64,000 nucleotides of DNA from contig CM055908.1 of the NCBI GenBank assembly GCA_029582155.1, positions 23,645,757 to 23,709,756 on the forward strand. Direction: 5' to 3'. Positions 10,801 to 22,900 of this stretch are shown piece after piece. Within the stretch, counting starts at the first letter, position 1, and each line of letters opens with the position of its first letter. This DNA is from Panopea generosa (lineage: Eukaryota; Mollusca; Bivalvia; Adapedonta; Hiatellidae). The position numbers and the translations under genes were made by a program. The notes under the pieces were generated by a model. The model had not been told where the DNA came from. It was given only the letters and a program-made list of their open reading frames with translations, and ran no database searches.

Positions 10801-13800
10801 ATCCTGTTGTGAACATTCTTTTTGGTTGTGGTCAGCAGGATATATCAACGTAAGTTCTGCTTACAAAGAACTTGTAGAAGTCGGCACTCTCATGTTATTT
10901 CTCTTGTCTGTGTATTACATGTATATAACAAGTATTGTTTGATTGCAGGTCTGGGTATACCAAGTTTGCTGGAAGCCATACTGACATTATTTCCTCTTGA
11001 CACTTACGTCTCACAACCAGTAAGTTATAGTATATCCCTTTACTCCATAGATACCAATCACACAACACCTTTGAAAACAGTGCAATCTGAACACTTCCTG
11101 CACTGTTTTCCACTCTGTCAGTTAATATTAACATAATTCACCCAATAATTCAAAAGCCTTCTATATTAGAGGTGTCAAAAGGTGTCTATATGAAGTATAG
11201 GGTTAAACTGCATAACAGACATACTTGTACATGCAATCCTATTTCACATCAGATACAAATTTTTCATCAGAGGGGACAATACATGTAGGTGTATGTTTGG
11301 TCTGGTATATGTCCAGAAAGATTACTGAAAAGCATCCAAGCTAGGTTTGTGAAACTTTGCATGTGGATAGAGGGTAATAAAGAGATAATGCAGGTCATTT
11401 TATTTTTCAGTCGGACATAAATTGTGGTTGCTATGGAAATAAAATAGGTAAAATTACAAATATACTGGTAACCTGGATCCTGTGGTAACAAAAAGTTTTC
11501 AAACTACATTTGTGAAACTTAGCATGGCAGTGTAGACAGTGGGTAATAAGGAGATCATGCACTTCATTTAATTACTTTTTCAATCGGACAGAAATTGTGG
11601 TTGCTATGTATTGCTTGCAATACAGCAGTGTCTTGTTCTTTATAGTACTGTTTTCTTTATAAATGCAAAATTTCCTTTCATTTTGAACTTTGGCACTTAC
11701 TAGCTCCATAACTAGTGTTCATAATTTATGTTACCAGACACAAAATAAAGCTTCTTGTATATTCGTGTATCTTGCATTCCCTACAGTATGAAACAGTGTG
11801 ATTTGGCAGCATCTTGATGAATGGGTTATCAGGGCACAAGCTTGTACCAGGTAGCAGCTGTTCAGATAATTGTATATTTTATGTTTTATTAATGAACAGG
11901 GTAATCAATACACTATACATATGTAGATGTAAATTTAAATTAATTACATGCTGCCAGCTTTATTCCTTAATTAATGTGCATTGTAATTTGTAGGTAGCAA
12001 TAATGGACAGGGTACCAGAAGACAAGGCAAAGGGTCTGCAAACACCAATCTGGACTGAGTACCAGCTGATAGTAGACAGGAAAGAGGATACACAGGTTTG
12101 TGATTTCTCAAGGTTTAGACAGAATTGACTTTTATTTCTCACATAATATAATGACAGCAATACCATGCTGTGTATTTTTTTTCTTGTTGTGAGAATAAAT
12201 TCAAAGTAAATATAAAAAGTCAAAGTAAAGTGTTTGTTTATTATAATGTCACCCTTATTGAAGGCCCAGCCACAAGGACTTATGAGACACCTTAAGGTTG
12301 TACAAAGTTACTTCCCGAAAGCTATCCTTGCCAGAGGTCAGGCTGTTATACATTCGGTATCCCTCAATTTAACTAGCTGCTGGGTGAGCAACCGGTTGCA
12401 TCAGAAAAGAACTTTCACAGGGATTCAAACCGTATATATATCTAATAGTTTATTGTAAAAAATTCATCCCGGCATGTAGACCGTCACACTGGCGTGTGGA
12501 CAATCACTGTGTCATTTCATATTTTAAATGCCTCTAAAATGCTTATTTTCAAAGTCAAAGTGACATGAACATTTCTTAAATGCTTCTTGTGCAATATTTA
12601 AAATACATTTAATAAGGAGAACAGCAGAATATAAAGTGGGAAAGTAAAACTACCTTTAAACAGTCAGGTGGTCGCATACTGGTAACAGAAGAAGGTAGCA
12701 CAAATGAATTTAGTATAAGAAACATGTTTTTGTAGCATTGCTTGTGAAAGTTATTATCACTATCAATTTCTTCTTGAATAAAACCATCATGGCTCTGGCC
12801 ATCTTATATTATGTACATTCGGAATAAAATCTTAACATTCATTCTTCAAAAAACATAAAAATTGCATTTATTCAAACACCCACCGTCACACATGTCAATG
12901 ATGTAATTTTCAGATTAACATTGAGAAGGTTGAACGATTCAAGTTTTATGACCGTGCAAAGACAGCCTATGCAATAGTGCATACTGGGTAAGTTTTGTGG
13001 AATACCGGTAACTTAAGCCTGCATGTAGATACACTTTGAGTTGCAAATAAAAGCAAGTGCACTCTTATCTTTCTCAAAGTAGAGCAAATTAGAATTATGA
13101 GAAGGATAATTACTATTTAAATAGAGCATTTGATACAGTTCCATAAAGATATAAACCTGAGATTATACCACACTTGGATGACGGTGGTGCACTTTATTGC
13201 TAGAGTTCCATTCCCTGTAGTAAAACAGTTTGTTGAGAATACTTCACCTCCCTCTGAGGTAGCCCAATAGAAATATCTTGTATTGAATATTACTAAAGAG
13301 ACAAAAAACACAAAATTAAAGCTTGTTTTGGTAATAAATGCTTGATAATGAAATTATAAATTGGATAAAGTTTAGAACATATACAAGTATGAATTCTGAT
13401 TGCCCAGTGTTGGACTTCCGTCAGACTGGTTGTTAATTAATGTTAAGTTTATATGTGCTTCAGTACTCCCAGTAATGATTGAATCTTGGCCAAACATACT
13501 CATTACTTGTATACCAGAAGCTCTTAGACATGTTCTTGAAATGGTCAAATTGGACGATTTACGACTGATTAGAGCATTGACCCTTGAATCATAAAAAATT
13601 ACATGATTTGACCTTGTGTGTACTTAAACACACTGGTTTTTCTTTTGATCTTAAGCAAATTGAAACATAGTTATATAACCGTAAGCTCTTTAATTACTTT
13701 AGTTAATGATAGAGTTATTGCCCTTGAATTATAAAGAAATGTTTTATTTGACCTTGTGTGCTATCTTAATTAAGCATCACTGTATATTTGGTCTTGGCTT

Positions 13801-14650
13801 ATGTTGTATATACCGGTACTGATATTTAATAAATACATCTCAAATAATTTATTAAATAGGTTATGCAAGTACTTGATAATCAGTGTCAGAGTTGTCAGAG
13901 TTGTGCCCCTTGAATCAAAATTGGTTTATTTGGCATTGGCTTTAGCGTTGCAGTAGACTTAAATAGCATTATTGCCCTTTTATTACAACTATGCATTGCC
14001 AAAGCTTTTGATCTTGTTGTATAATGTCCCTCTCATATATGGAAAGTTGTGGGCTCAATCCCTGTGTGTGTTTTACTAACTAAATACTGCTTAATTGGTA
14101 GCTGAAGATACTTTAATGGACTGCTCTGCCCAATGGTAAATGTATGTACCATGGTTTGAGGCAGGATATTTCAGTATAGCAATCCTAAGAATATTCATCA
14201 ATCATTTAACAAATAATTTTAGGTAACTGACTGTAAAATCAAATTTCCAGTATTAAGGATGACACATTGTCTTTGGAGATGGATATCTGTATATCAGTGT
14301 GTTTCAAATATTTATGTTTTTTAGCTCTGCTGGCCAAATGTCATGGTAAATTGTTCATCGCTCATCCGTCATCCTTCTGTTAACCTTTTTCATGTAGATG
14401 CGATAGCACCTTCCTTTTTCATTGCATCTTAGCCTAACTTGCACAGCAGTTATATAACCACAAGATCTTGGACGAGTTCTTAAACCAGCATGATTCGACC
14501 ACGACCTCACACAAAACATTTCCTCTGAAATGTTCATCTGTCTGTTTGTTGTCAGTAGAGCTTGTTTATATATTTAATTCGTACAATTTTCTTTTCAGAG
14601 AACTAGCACAATATGGAAACATAATCCTCAAAAAAGGCGTGGCTCTGTAA
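7245..14650 (+). CDS. FUOM: Fucose mutarotase, six exons
   Basis: Interconverts the alpha and beta anomers of L-fucose, feeding the fucose salvage route to GDP-fucose; cytosolic, RbsD/FucU family. Coding exons: 7245-7326 (copy 1 of the array), 8555-8623, 10949-11019, 11994-12095, 12914-12987, 14599-14650; all borders are GT-AG and phases join to a 149-residue protein, close to the 154 of human FUOM. Family landmarks are all present: ISPELLYVLASMGHGDEI with the catalytic His (residue 23), VLADAHFP, EIRADGLGIP, FPLDTY, TPIWTEY, RFKFYDRAKTA (catalytic-type Tyr) and QYGNIILKKGV at the end. Copy 1 was taken as the functional first exon because it alone keeps the family-typical Gly before the His. 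Later copies could serve as alternative starts. Introns hold SINEs, a palindromic element and a piggyBac-like MITE. Confidence 0.93.
8040..8470. repeat. Diverged duplicate of 18465-18900
   Basis: Shared phrases in the same order include CTTAAAAAA..TCCTAT, GGGG.TGTGATTTCT, GATTTTAACAGAT, GAGCATTTGAGGA and AAATAAACA. The second copy lies downstream of FUOM at 18465-18900. It is either an old segmental duplication or two copies of an unrecognised transposon. No coding capacity. Confidence 0.6.
8705..8888. mobile_element. Palindromic element in FUOM intron 2
   Basis: Arms 8705-8752 and 8774-8822 are near-perfect inverted copies (for example AAACTTTGTACACATGTCAA and its complement) around a self-complementary loop (AGTGGTC..GACCACT). 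The right arm is then repeated once in direct orientation (8822-8888). It lies 80 bases after the exon 2 donor. Confidence 0.7.
8925..9310 (+). repeat. Dispersed repeat opening TTAGCTCACCTG
   Basis: Begins TTAGCTCACCTGAGCC, followed by AGGTGAGATTTTGTGATCAC and a body with TTTGACCAAATTTGG and a GTTCAA..TGAC segment. Related copies are at 48895-48965 (reverse) and 50938-51320. From memory, this type of sequence is abundant in bivalve and gastropod genomes. Confidence 0.65.
9330..9606 (+). mobile_element. tRNA-derived SINE (family A)
   Basis: Head has a B-box-like GGTCGTTAGTTTGAATCCCC; the body holds TGATTCAAGTGGGAAAGTTATC and GGAAACAGTGGTTAGGTTAA; the tail is ATATTCAATCAATCAATC. The same organisation is seen at 9968-10229, 29057-29356, 47596-47825 (minus), 52416-52700 and 58612-58862. 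Tail is a short CAAT repeat instead of poly-A. Confidence 0.8.
9968..10229 (+). mobile_element. tRNA-derived SINE (family A), well preserved
   Basis: Best-preserved head: A-box-like TTAGCTCAGTCAGTTACG and B-box-like GGTCGTGAGTTTGAATCC. The element ends in ATATTCAATCAATC. It lies in FUOM intron 2, 360 bases from another copy in the same orientation. Confidence 0.85.
11036..11202. mobile_element. piggyBac-like MITE in FUOM intron 3
   Basis: A shortened copy of the 3207-3441 element, starting CCCTTTACTCCATAGA and ending GAAGTATAGGG before TTAA (11203-11206). The left TTAA has mutated to TATA. It starts 16 bases after the exon 3 donor, inside the intron. Confidence 0.7.
11320..11625. repeat. Dispersed repeat matching 900-1300
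   Basis: Carries the same CTGGATCCTGTGGTAAC and GTGGTTGCTATGG phrases in the same order as 900-1300. Its end phrase, GCTTGCAATACAGCAGTGTC (11608 on), also matches 1290-1310. Confidence 0.55.
13470..13950. repeat. Degenerate internally repeated block in FUOM intron 5
   Basis: The phrases TTGCCCTTGAAT, ATTTGACCTTGTGTG and TTTTGATCTT recur two or three times here, and again at 13980-14570, 49010-49690 and 50765-50940. This is an old dispersed family with internal duplication; no coding capacity. Confidence 0.5.
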
Positions 14651-15548
14651 GTGGAAAAATACAGCAAAATATTTCTACCTCAAGAAGTCACCAAACAAGA
14701 AATACAAAGACTCTAAATTTTTTACATATCACAAACAACTTAGTTTAAATCTGTTCATGCTAGAAATGACGTTTAGTATAGACTCATTAATTCTGAACAT
14801 GATACAGACAATTTAATATATCGACATTGTGATACAACTTCTACTTTGAACTTCCAGTATATAAAGTTGTGTGAACACGTCCACATCAGTATTTAATTTT
14901 AGCTGTACACATAATTGTTCATTAGAGGCAGAGCTTTTCTGTTCCAGTTACTGACTTGAACATAGGGATGCAAAAAATTATTTTTGGGTATATGGATGCT
15001 GGATAATTTAAAAAGAGGACATGGTGGTGTATATTTTCAGTGCATTAATAATATTACCAGTAATACCGGTATGTTGAATGGACTGTTTTTATTCAGCTTT
15101 ATGAGATATAAGTTTACATGTAGCGAGTGGGGAACTTGGGATATGGTACATGCAAGTTCATATCTCATTATAAATATAAACATTTAACAAATACAAATCA
15201 TTCCATAAATAATATGTTGTGCATGTACAGTGCAAATAGCTAGAAAAAAGCCAAGGTTAAAATTTAACAGGTTTTAGAATGTGTTTGTATCCAAGTTCTA
15301 TCCTTTCTATATTTATAGCATTGTGTTAACCATATGAAGAGTGTAACATTTTGAATAGTTATTGTCGTTTATGTTTATATTTGAGAGTATATGTGTATAT
15401 CTGTTAAGATGTAGGGTCTAGGAAATCCACTGATCATTTGCCAATTGACAAATAATCTGAACTGCAACTACAAATTTTACAATTTTGTTATTTTAATTTT
15501 TTTATTGAATTTATGCATCCAGTTGCAGTATTAATATGTTAAAAGGAT

Positions 15549-15779
15549 AAAGAAATACCAGGAGAATTTCAGAGCCACATTATCAAACTATTGTAAGCCA
15601 TATTCCAGTTTTAGAATATGTATGAAAAGGTTATATATCATTAATTTTATGATTTTGTCATTTATAGTGGTTATGTTGACAAAATAATTGATAAAATATC
15701 TTTACATACATATTCTAAAACTAAGTACCGCTTACAATAGTTTGATAATGTGGCTCTGAAATTCACTGGGCATTTCTTT
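15549..15779. mobile_element. Foldback/MITE element with about 75-base arms
   Basis: The left arm 15549-15625 and right arm 15705-15779 are near-complementary throughout (for example GAGCCACATTATCAAACTAT in the left and its complement in the right). The spacer is AT-rich with TATATC and GATTTTGTC. No second copy was noticed in this window. Confidence 0.75.
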
Positions 15780-17157
15780 TACTTTTCAGTATACATGTAT
15801 TTTTGACATTTTTAATCTATTGAATGGTGCATCTTTGACCTTTCTTTTAAATGGAGTCTTATACACATGTTTTTGTCTATTTGCTATAAGCCAGTAAATC
15901 GGAAGACAAAAATTTTAAATTTATAAACAATAGAGATGAAGATAGAAATTAATTATTACACATTTGTTATTACACCAATAACTATAGGTTTTCATGTCTA
16001 ACAAAAAACTCTATATTCCTTCTTTGACTAATAATTATTGGGATTTCATGATTTTCTAAACCTGTTCGAGTCTATACTTGACATTATTTTAGTGTGTATT
16101 TCAGGTTTAATGCGAAATGTATTTATCATTCAAGATTTAATGCTATACATGTTTACGCAGGGTGTGAGATTTTAATGTTTGGGATATTATTATTACTGGT
16201 GCTTAAGTGGGAAGATTTTCTATATAACTTTACTGGAACATGATCATGCAGGGTTAAGAATTTTAATACTTGGGGTTTTCTTATTATCGGCACTTAAGTG
16301 GTTAGATTTTATATAATAACACAATAACAATTACATTTATTCTAACATTACATTTACATGTAAAAATGAGGAAAACGTACAAATATTATAACAGGTAGTG
16401 TTAATTGTGTTGGCTAGTCCTCTCCTATCACATCCAGTGTATACCCAGTCCGGTCTGCGCATGGCTGTCAATGACCGTCGTCATTAGACTCTGGCATATA
16501 GCCAGGTACTAATACCGCCGTTGTCTCCAGCTTAAACCATGCACACACCGATCTGGACACACACTGTCAGAAGACACAGTGAGGTAGCCTCGGATTTTAT
16601 AATTATAATCTTGAATTCAAGCGTCTTAAATCAGGGAGGAAGTGTGAAGTACATGTTAGTACGTTATTGGGTTGCATAATCAATGAAATAGTGAATAACT
16701 ATTGGTTGGTTCGCCGTGAGTGAAATTACATTATTTGGCTACTTTTGGGAAATCGTGCCATGTGAACTTGCGGCAAGAATATAATATAATAATATATAGC
16801 TTTACATGTTCATGCAGGGTTTGAAATTTTTAAATACTTTGTATTTCCTTATTACTTGAGTGTATAAATAATTTCTATTACTGTCTTGTGTCTTGCAGTA
16901 TCTTTTAATAAATGCAAATTTTATCATATTTGCAATAAACCACATTTACCATATGTAACTCCATTCCTCATTTACAACTACATTCTTCACTAAATGCATA
17001 TCAAATGTTGGCCATATTTCTCAAACAATCTCTCTCAAACAAGAACTTTTTTTTTGCATAGTTCTGACCCTTTTGTTTTGAATGCTTACATGCCATAAAG
17101 CAGGCTTGCATCTGATGTTATGTTATCAAACATATTTCAATGACGAAGATATATATT

Positions 17158-17340
17158 AGAGTAGAACTTCGATGACTTGAACCCGACGGGTTGTTTGAGC
17201 CAAGAATTGTCCAACATCATACCATACAATCATGTATATACATCGACATAGGAATTCAGCTGGGACCAGATGAGTGCTTTTAGCTATCGGCCAATCGTGT
17301 GTAAGAATCAGCCAGTCAGCCACTTGCACCATGTACTAGT
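17158..17340. mobile_element. Degenerate pogo/Tigger-like MITE
   Basis: Shares GTAGAACTTCGATGACTTGAA and ACATCATACCATACA with the clearer element at 53030-53213. The right terminus is not well preserved. Confidence 0.5.
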
Positions 17341-17625
17341 GGTGTTGATGTAATGTAGGTGGAGATCCTACAACTTATAATACAATCAATAACAAACATG
17401 CCCGAATGATTGCATTGAATGCTCTTAAAGAAATGTAAAATGCTTCCAATAGATGTAATCTTTCACTTTTTGTCTCAAGTGTTATTCTATAAAACTTACA
17501 GCAAGCTAGGCAATGGAATAATAGTGGTTTTATTAAATCAACCTCGCCAGTTGGTATTAATGTGGCATTTATAATTTCTCAATAAATGTTTTGTTAGTTA
17601 ATGGCAAGTTGTAAATAAGAAGGGT

Positions 17626-17720
17626 CCTGTGGTCAAGTGGTCTAAGGTGCCATCTCACAATCACTTACCTATTACCGCTAAGGTTGTAAGTTCGAATCCT
17701 GCTCACAACCTTAGAAACCA
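17626..17720 (+). mobile_element. SINE head resembling tRNA-Leu (family B)
   Basis: GGTCAAGTGGTCTAAGG (A box) and GGTTGTAAGTTCGAATCC (B box) are arranged as in a leucine tRNA. The anticodon region is not cleanly foldable and the same head leads SINE bodies elsewhere, so it is not called a tRNA gene. Confidence 0.6.
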
Positions 17721-18464
17721 CAACAATACAATCAAAAATAGTTTTTTACTGCACAGATCTGGTATTTGTGAAATATATGATGTCTTGGCAGTCAATATAT
17801 GGACTCTGCATACCAGATAGTCTTGATATTTTTGATGCTTGTTTTTCAAAAAGACAAACTTCTTGATGTCTTGGACTATTGTTATCATGGCAATTCCGCA
17901 GACATACTAGCAGCCCATTGTTTACGCAGATTCATGTATATGTACAATCATTTTTGTTTTTCTGAAACCATCATCTTCCATTTCTTCATGTTAAAATTGT
18001 TTACTGCATTCTAACTTTTTTTCAAAATGGCAAACATTTTATCTGTACAGTTTAGTACTATGCACTTGTGTGGGTAATTAACTTTTATATATATATAAAA
18101 TTATGTTTTATTATAGTAGTTTTTAAATATACAGCATGGAGTATGCAAATATTGGCAGTGATTATTAATTAATTAATACATCATTTGTTCTTGTTCTATT
18201 TTTGAAGAGACCTCACCTATATATTTATGCCCATGATATGAGTCAACTGCATGTAGTCTGAAAGAAATTGTGCAACTTAAAAATTCTTGTGCAATTTCCA
18301 CAAGCAACACTTATGTCTTTCTTTGCATTTGAAAAGGTTTTTATTTGAGTTTGAAAAGGTTAACTTTATTTGTGTTTGTAATTGTATTTAGTAAAACAAA
18401 TTCCAGAAAAAATGTGAATGCACTCAGTTAATTACATGTACCAGGTTTGTTCTCTAAGTTTCAG

Positions 18465-18900
18465 TAGCAAAAGTCTTGCACTTAAAAAATCCTATTTAAC
18501 TAAACTTGGGTTTGAAATATATTTAATAATGATTCACAGGGGTTGTGATTTCTGGCTGCAGGTGAGCAAAGCAACAGCTGACATAGCAATAAGACAACCC
18601 TGATGTTGAAAAAGTGACTTTTATAAGATTTTAACAGATGCATGTATTAATGAGCATTAATTTGAGGAATTTCTTTTTTAAAAAAATCTTATGTTGCCAC
18701 TGCAAAGTTTTAAAAAATAAACAGGCCAGTCAACAATTATTGTGCATTATGATGTGCAATACATTGTACACTCCTGCTATGAAAAAATACTAAAAAAAAA
18801 AAAAAAAAGAGTATGTGGACATTTTTTTTACCATGGAAATCGTAGATCTTATTTTATATAGAATAGAACAAAACTGTGTAGCCAACCCTATACCCATATG
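18465..18900. repeat. Diverged duplicate of 8040-8470
   Basis: Same order of shared phrases as the copy in FUOM intron 1, including GGGGTTGTGATTTCTGGCTG, GATTTTAACAGATGC and GAGCATTAATTTGAGGAAT. An uninterrupted A tract (18790-18808) has expanded inside it. Confidence 0.6.
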
Positions 18901-19891
18901 GCTGTATGCATTCAGAAGAGAAGTATCAGACTAGTTTGAATGGTTGCTGTTGTACTCTTCAGAATAGAGTATAGTAACAGCAAGCAGACAGGGACACTTC
19001 ACTTTACATTCTGACTGCAAAGTCATATTAGAGAAACAGAAAAAAGACATGTTAAATAACAAGTTCATGAAATATCTTTATTACAGGATTACATTATAAT
19101 ATTTAAATCATATTATAACTTTTTCTAAAATATCAGACTTATAGATGATACATCATTAATATTGATTGGCAGTATATAAAGACTGAATTTTGGTTTCAGT
19201 ATCCAATTCAATAGAAAGGAGCATGCTTGAAGGAAACAAACGTACATATACAAGATTTTACCATCTTAACCGATCTCAACAAGTGCCAAGTTATAATTTA
19301 TATATAGCATATTTAATACATTGATATGGTTTGATGATAACTAATGATGTAAAAATCATCGATATGCTTGTTTGAAAATCAAAAATACATGTAGTCTGAA
19401 TTTATTTGTATCTAACCAATCCTTGTAGTAGAAAACACTTCCAGGCATTGTAAGTATATTTCGCTTCTTCCAGTGGTGACTGTTGTATTTATAAACGACA
19501 TATGTCAGCATAAATCTATCAACTTTGGCTTGATGGAGTTGACACGTTCCAATATTACCTCCATAACTTATTATTTTGCCACCAAAGAATTGACAACTGA
19601 ATACTTCATTATTTTCCAACCAAAGATTTGAAATTCAACAGCTAAGTTGGATTTTCATTTAACTTTTTTTTTCAACCATTGCAGACTTAGCGTCCCATAG
19701 CTCATTCAAATTTGAATTTTTTAGTTCCATTATTCAATTCACTACTTTTCTTGCAACCAAGACGGTCTCGAAATTCCAAACTCAGTCTAATTACTTTTAA
19801 TTTATTCCTTGTAATCAGTAATATAATAACATGTTTTATATTGCTGTTGTAACCAAGGATTTGAAACAAGAATAATTGTAGAATGAATCCT

Positions 19892-19897
19892 TTTATT
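19892..19897 (-). terminator. TBRG1: Possible TBRG1 polyadenylation signal
   Basis: AATAAA on the minus strand, about 30 bases after the predicted stop codon; a second AATAAA lies at 19806-19801. Either would give a short 3' UTR. Confidence 0.5.
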
Positions 19898-19925
19898 TCC
19901 CTATGATACGTGTAATAGTCGACTG

Positions 19926-22900
19926 TCATGCGTTCAGTTTATTGCCATCCAACACGGAAGCTGTTAACAGTGACCGTAGACTCGATGGAGAATGGTCAGT
20001 ACTGCCTGTCAAATGAAAACATGATAGTATTAATTTCAGAGTAACCTCTGTATTTCAATGCAAAAACAGTATAATTTTTAATCACATGATACTGTAAATG
20101 TATTTAGACTCAAAGTTAAAAGAATAAACATTAAGAAAATCTGACTCAACAATGCATGCACCTTATGTGGAACTTACAAAGGAAATTTGACCACAACACT
20201 TTATGAAATGAGTGAAATCAAAACTGCATGTTTTATGGAACTTTTATATTCAATGTAATATTAAAATATAGTTTCAACGAAACTCCTCTGTGATGTAATT
20301 TCATAGATCTGAACAAGTTTTCTACATTGTTTAGAAATTGCTACCTGGTCAAGAAGCACTTGTATTGAGGAAGTTTCCACCTGTAAATAGTCTCATTTAA
20401 ATGTTTTCAAATATTTAACTTAATTCATTATTATATTCTTTACAACGATCGCTTTTAAGATGTTAAATTATATGATTTACATCATATATTTTATACATTA
20501 CTCTCTCATAGATGGTTCTAAGATCACAGTGCGAGAATTTCTTCTTGGCCCTAGGGTGAGATAGAATATATCTAATCTGAGATACATAAATGCTGTCTTA
20601 CCATAAAGTTTCATTTTGAGAGCATGATGACTGATGGCAGGATCCTCTGACATGGAAGTCATATTTTCTATAGTAAGAGTTTTGTTCACTTCAAACTTCA
20701 TCCACTTGTAACCATTGCACTTCCTGGCCCCTGGACAGCTCTGTATGAGGTTCTGAACAACTGGATGTGATAATCCAAAATACTCGGGTCCTTTCCCAGT
20801 CACATCAACAAGTTTGATCCCTCTGAAAAAATAGTTCTTTTATACAAGTTTTTATTAATTTACTTTAGCTTGATAGTGATGTAAACTCAGGGCTCACATA
20901 AACCGCTCTCAAGCCACTACCCAGGTTAAACTATACTGAGTGTTATTTTCACAACCTCTAGTGTGAGTGGCTAACAATCCCCGCTGCTCTACCAGACCAT
21001 TGCTATACCGTCCATTCTTTGTATAACATGAATATGTCTAATAATGCTATCAGCAAATTTAGATCAATCTATGGTCCATAATTCAGGAGTAACTAGGGTG
21101 ATCAGGCTTGTTTTTGAACTTTATGTAAAATTTTACCAATTAGCATTGTGACCAAGTTTGGTGAAGATTGGATGAAAAGAAACCGAAATGGAACGACAGA
21201 CAATTCATAACATTCAAAGGGCCACAACTCTGCAGTAACTATGGCGTTCAGGCTGGTCACGGAACTCTACTTACAAATTTTGCCAATAAGTAATCTGACT
21301 AAGTTTGATAAACACTGGATTAAAATTACTGCAGTTGGAGAGAACATTTCTCTAATTTTCCGACTATTGATACTGCTTACCAAATTTGATGTACTTTATG
21401 ACATCTCACTGTACTAAAAAACAAAGAATTCTTAGTCTTCATCATAACCATAAGCAAACCTTCATCTGTTCCATATATTTATGACTTACCTGGACTGGTT
21501 TAATGACCTCAATAGTTGACTGTGACATTCGGATAAAAACCTGCTTTTAAACATCTCTGAACCATCTTCTGGTACAATCTCAAACTGAAATATTAAAATG
21601 ACAGTATAATCAGCAAAAAGACACATTTTAACTAGAAATGTGTCCATAGGACATGGATGCCTTTGCTATATGTTAGTAAATTTGACCAGAAACTAAGTTG
21701 AAAAAATGGCACAACTCCTGTAAAATGTTGATGAAAGTTATCTGTATTTTATAATTATACACCAAATAAAATTAAATACATGGCCCATTTCAGCAGATAT
21801 TAATCGGAAACAATTATGAAGGACAGACAGAAGCACATACAGATGGACAGAGAAAACAGTTCATACCACTTTGTCATTTTTTGAATGTCAGAGGTATAAA
21901 AAAGATAAAGATTATTCACCACTGACATAACATATTGTTTGTTTACATGTCAACTATAGCAATGTTTAGACTGACCATTGATATTGGGTCCTCCATGGCA
22001 CAGTGGTCTCACAGCTGAGGTGGGTTTGGAGACCAGCTTGCTCCAAAAACTTCATTTGCAGAATAGTTTGCTAATTACATGCAAAAGGACAATGAATCCA
22101 CTCAATCGGTCAGTGGTCTTCTTGGATATGCCATATATAACCAGTCACATGTTGAAAATGACAATAAGCCTACAAACCTGATATCTGCAGAGTTTAGCAA
22201 ACTCAGTGTGTCGCTTCTTACAACATACATGAGCTAAAGTGGTCCTATTCTCATTTGGCACCGAATGAGTGGACAAAAATGAAAAATTGACATGACCCCC
22301 GTTTTAGTGATTTCTTGCCCCTCGGAAGAGATTGACAGTGATACTTCTTCTACCTGGAACCACTTAAAATTTAAACCAATGTCAGCACAAGGCGAAAATC
22401 AAATAGCTCTCTTGATTCTTGGAATAGCTTAAGTTAATTTATGACTGAATATATTGACAATTAAACACATTTACCATGGGTCCTTTTCCTCCATCTGAGA
22501 TCTTGCAGGTATATAAACAGGACTTCTCAGGGTTCTGAATACTGGCATACACCCTTGTACTACAATATCCTACAGGGAATATGCTGTTTGATGTGTGAAA
22601 ACCTGGCCTGTCAGGAACTATCTAATAATGGAAAGTATAGGTTTTATCATTTTGTAAAGAGATTTAATATAGCTAGTCATGGGTATTTAACATACACAAT
22701 GGACCAATATTCATAGAGCCAAAGGTTGGTTCTGGAGGGAACTCTGTGATTATAAATATCCAAGAAGATTTGTTCTAGCGGAAACTCCGATGTTGCGGAA
22801 ATATAACTTAGTCAGGGAGATAAGAACTGAGAAGGAATATTTGTGAGTGAAATTTGATATCTTTCCCATCAGAGATGAGGCATTTCCTGGTGACATTGGT

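Larger units (their letters stand above)
14651..19890. other. Intergenic region between FUOM and TBRG1
   Basis: The two genes converge here and no further gene is recognisable. The stretch holds an inverted-repeat element (15549-15779), three tandem copies of a block near 16140-16300 and 16799-16860 separated by a more GC-rich insert (about 16310-16790), a pogo-like remnant (17158-17340), a SINE head (17626-17720) and the duplicate block 18465-18900. Confidence 0.5.

Noticed and set aside
16380-16760. A GC-richer coding exon
   Set aside because: Base composition stands out, but no frame of useful length or splice-bounded exon was found; it looks like an inserted element splitting a tandem block.
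17626-17720. A tRNA-Leu gene
   Set aside because: The A and B boxes are present, but no clean cloverleaf or acceptor stem pairs, and the same head starts SINE copies elsewhere.
19356-19619. An 87-residue minus-strand gene after TBRG1
   Set aside because: No recognisable similarity and no splice link to TBRG1, whose final exon ends in frame at 19926.
20498-20601. Extension of the TBRG1 exon past 20602 to the stop at 20498
   Set aside because: A GTAAGA donor at 20601 and a phase-matched exon at 20005-19926 with stop and polyadenylation signal fit better; read-through remains possible as an isoform.
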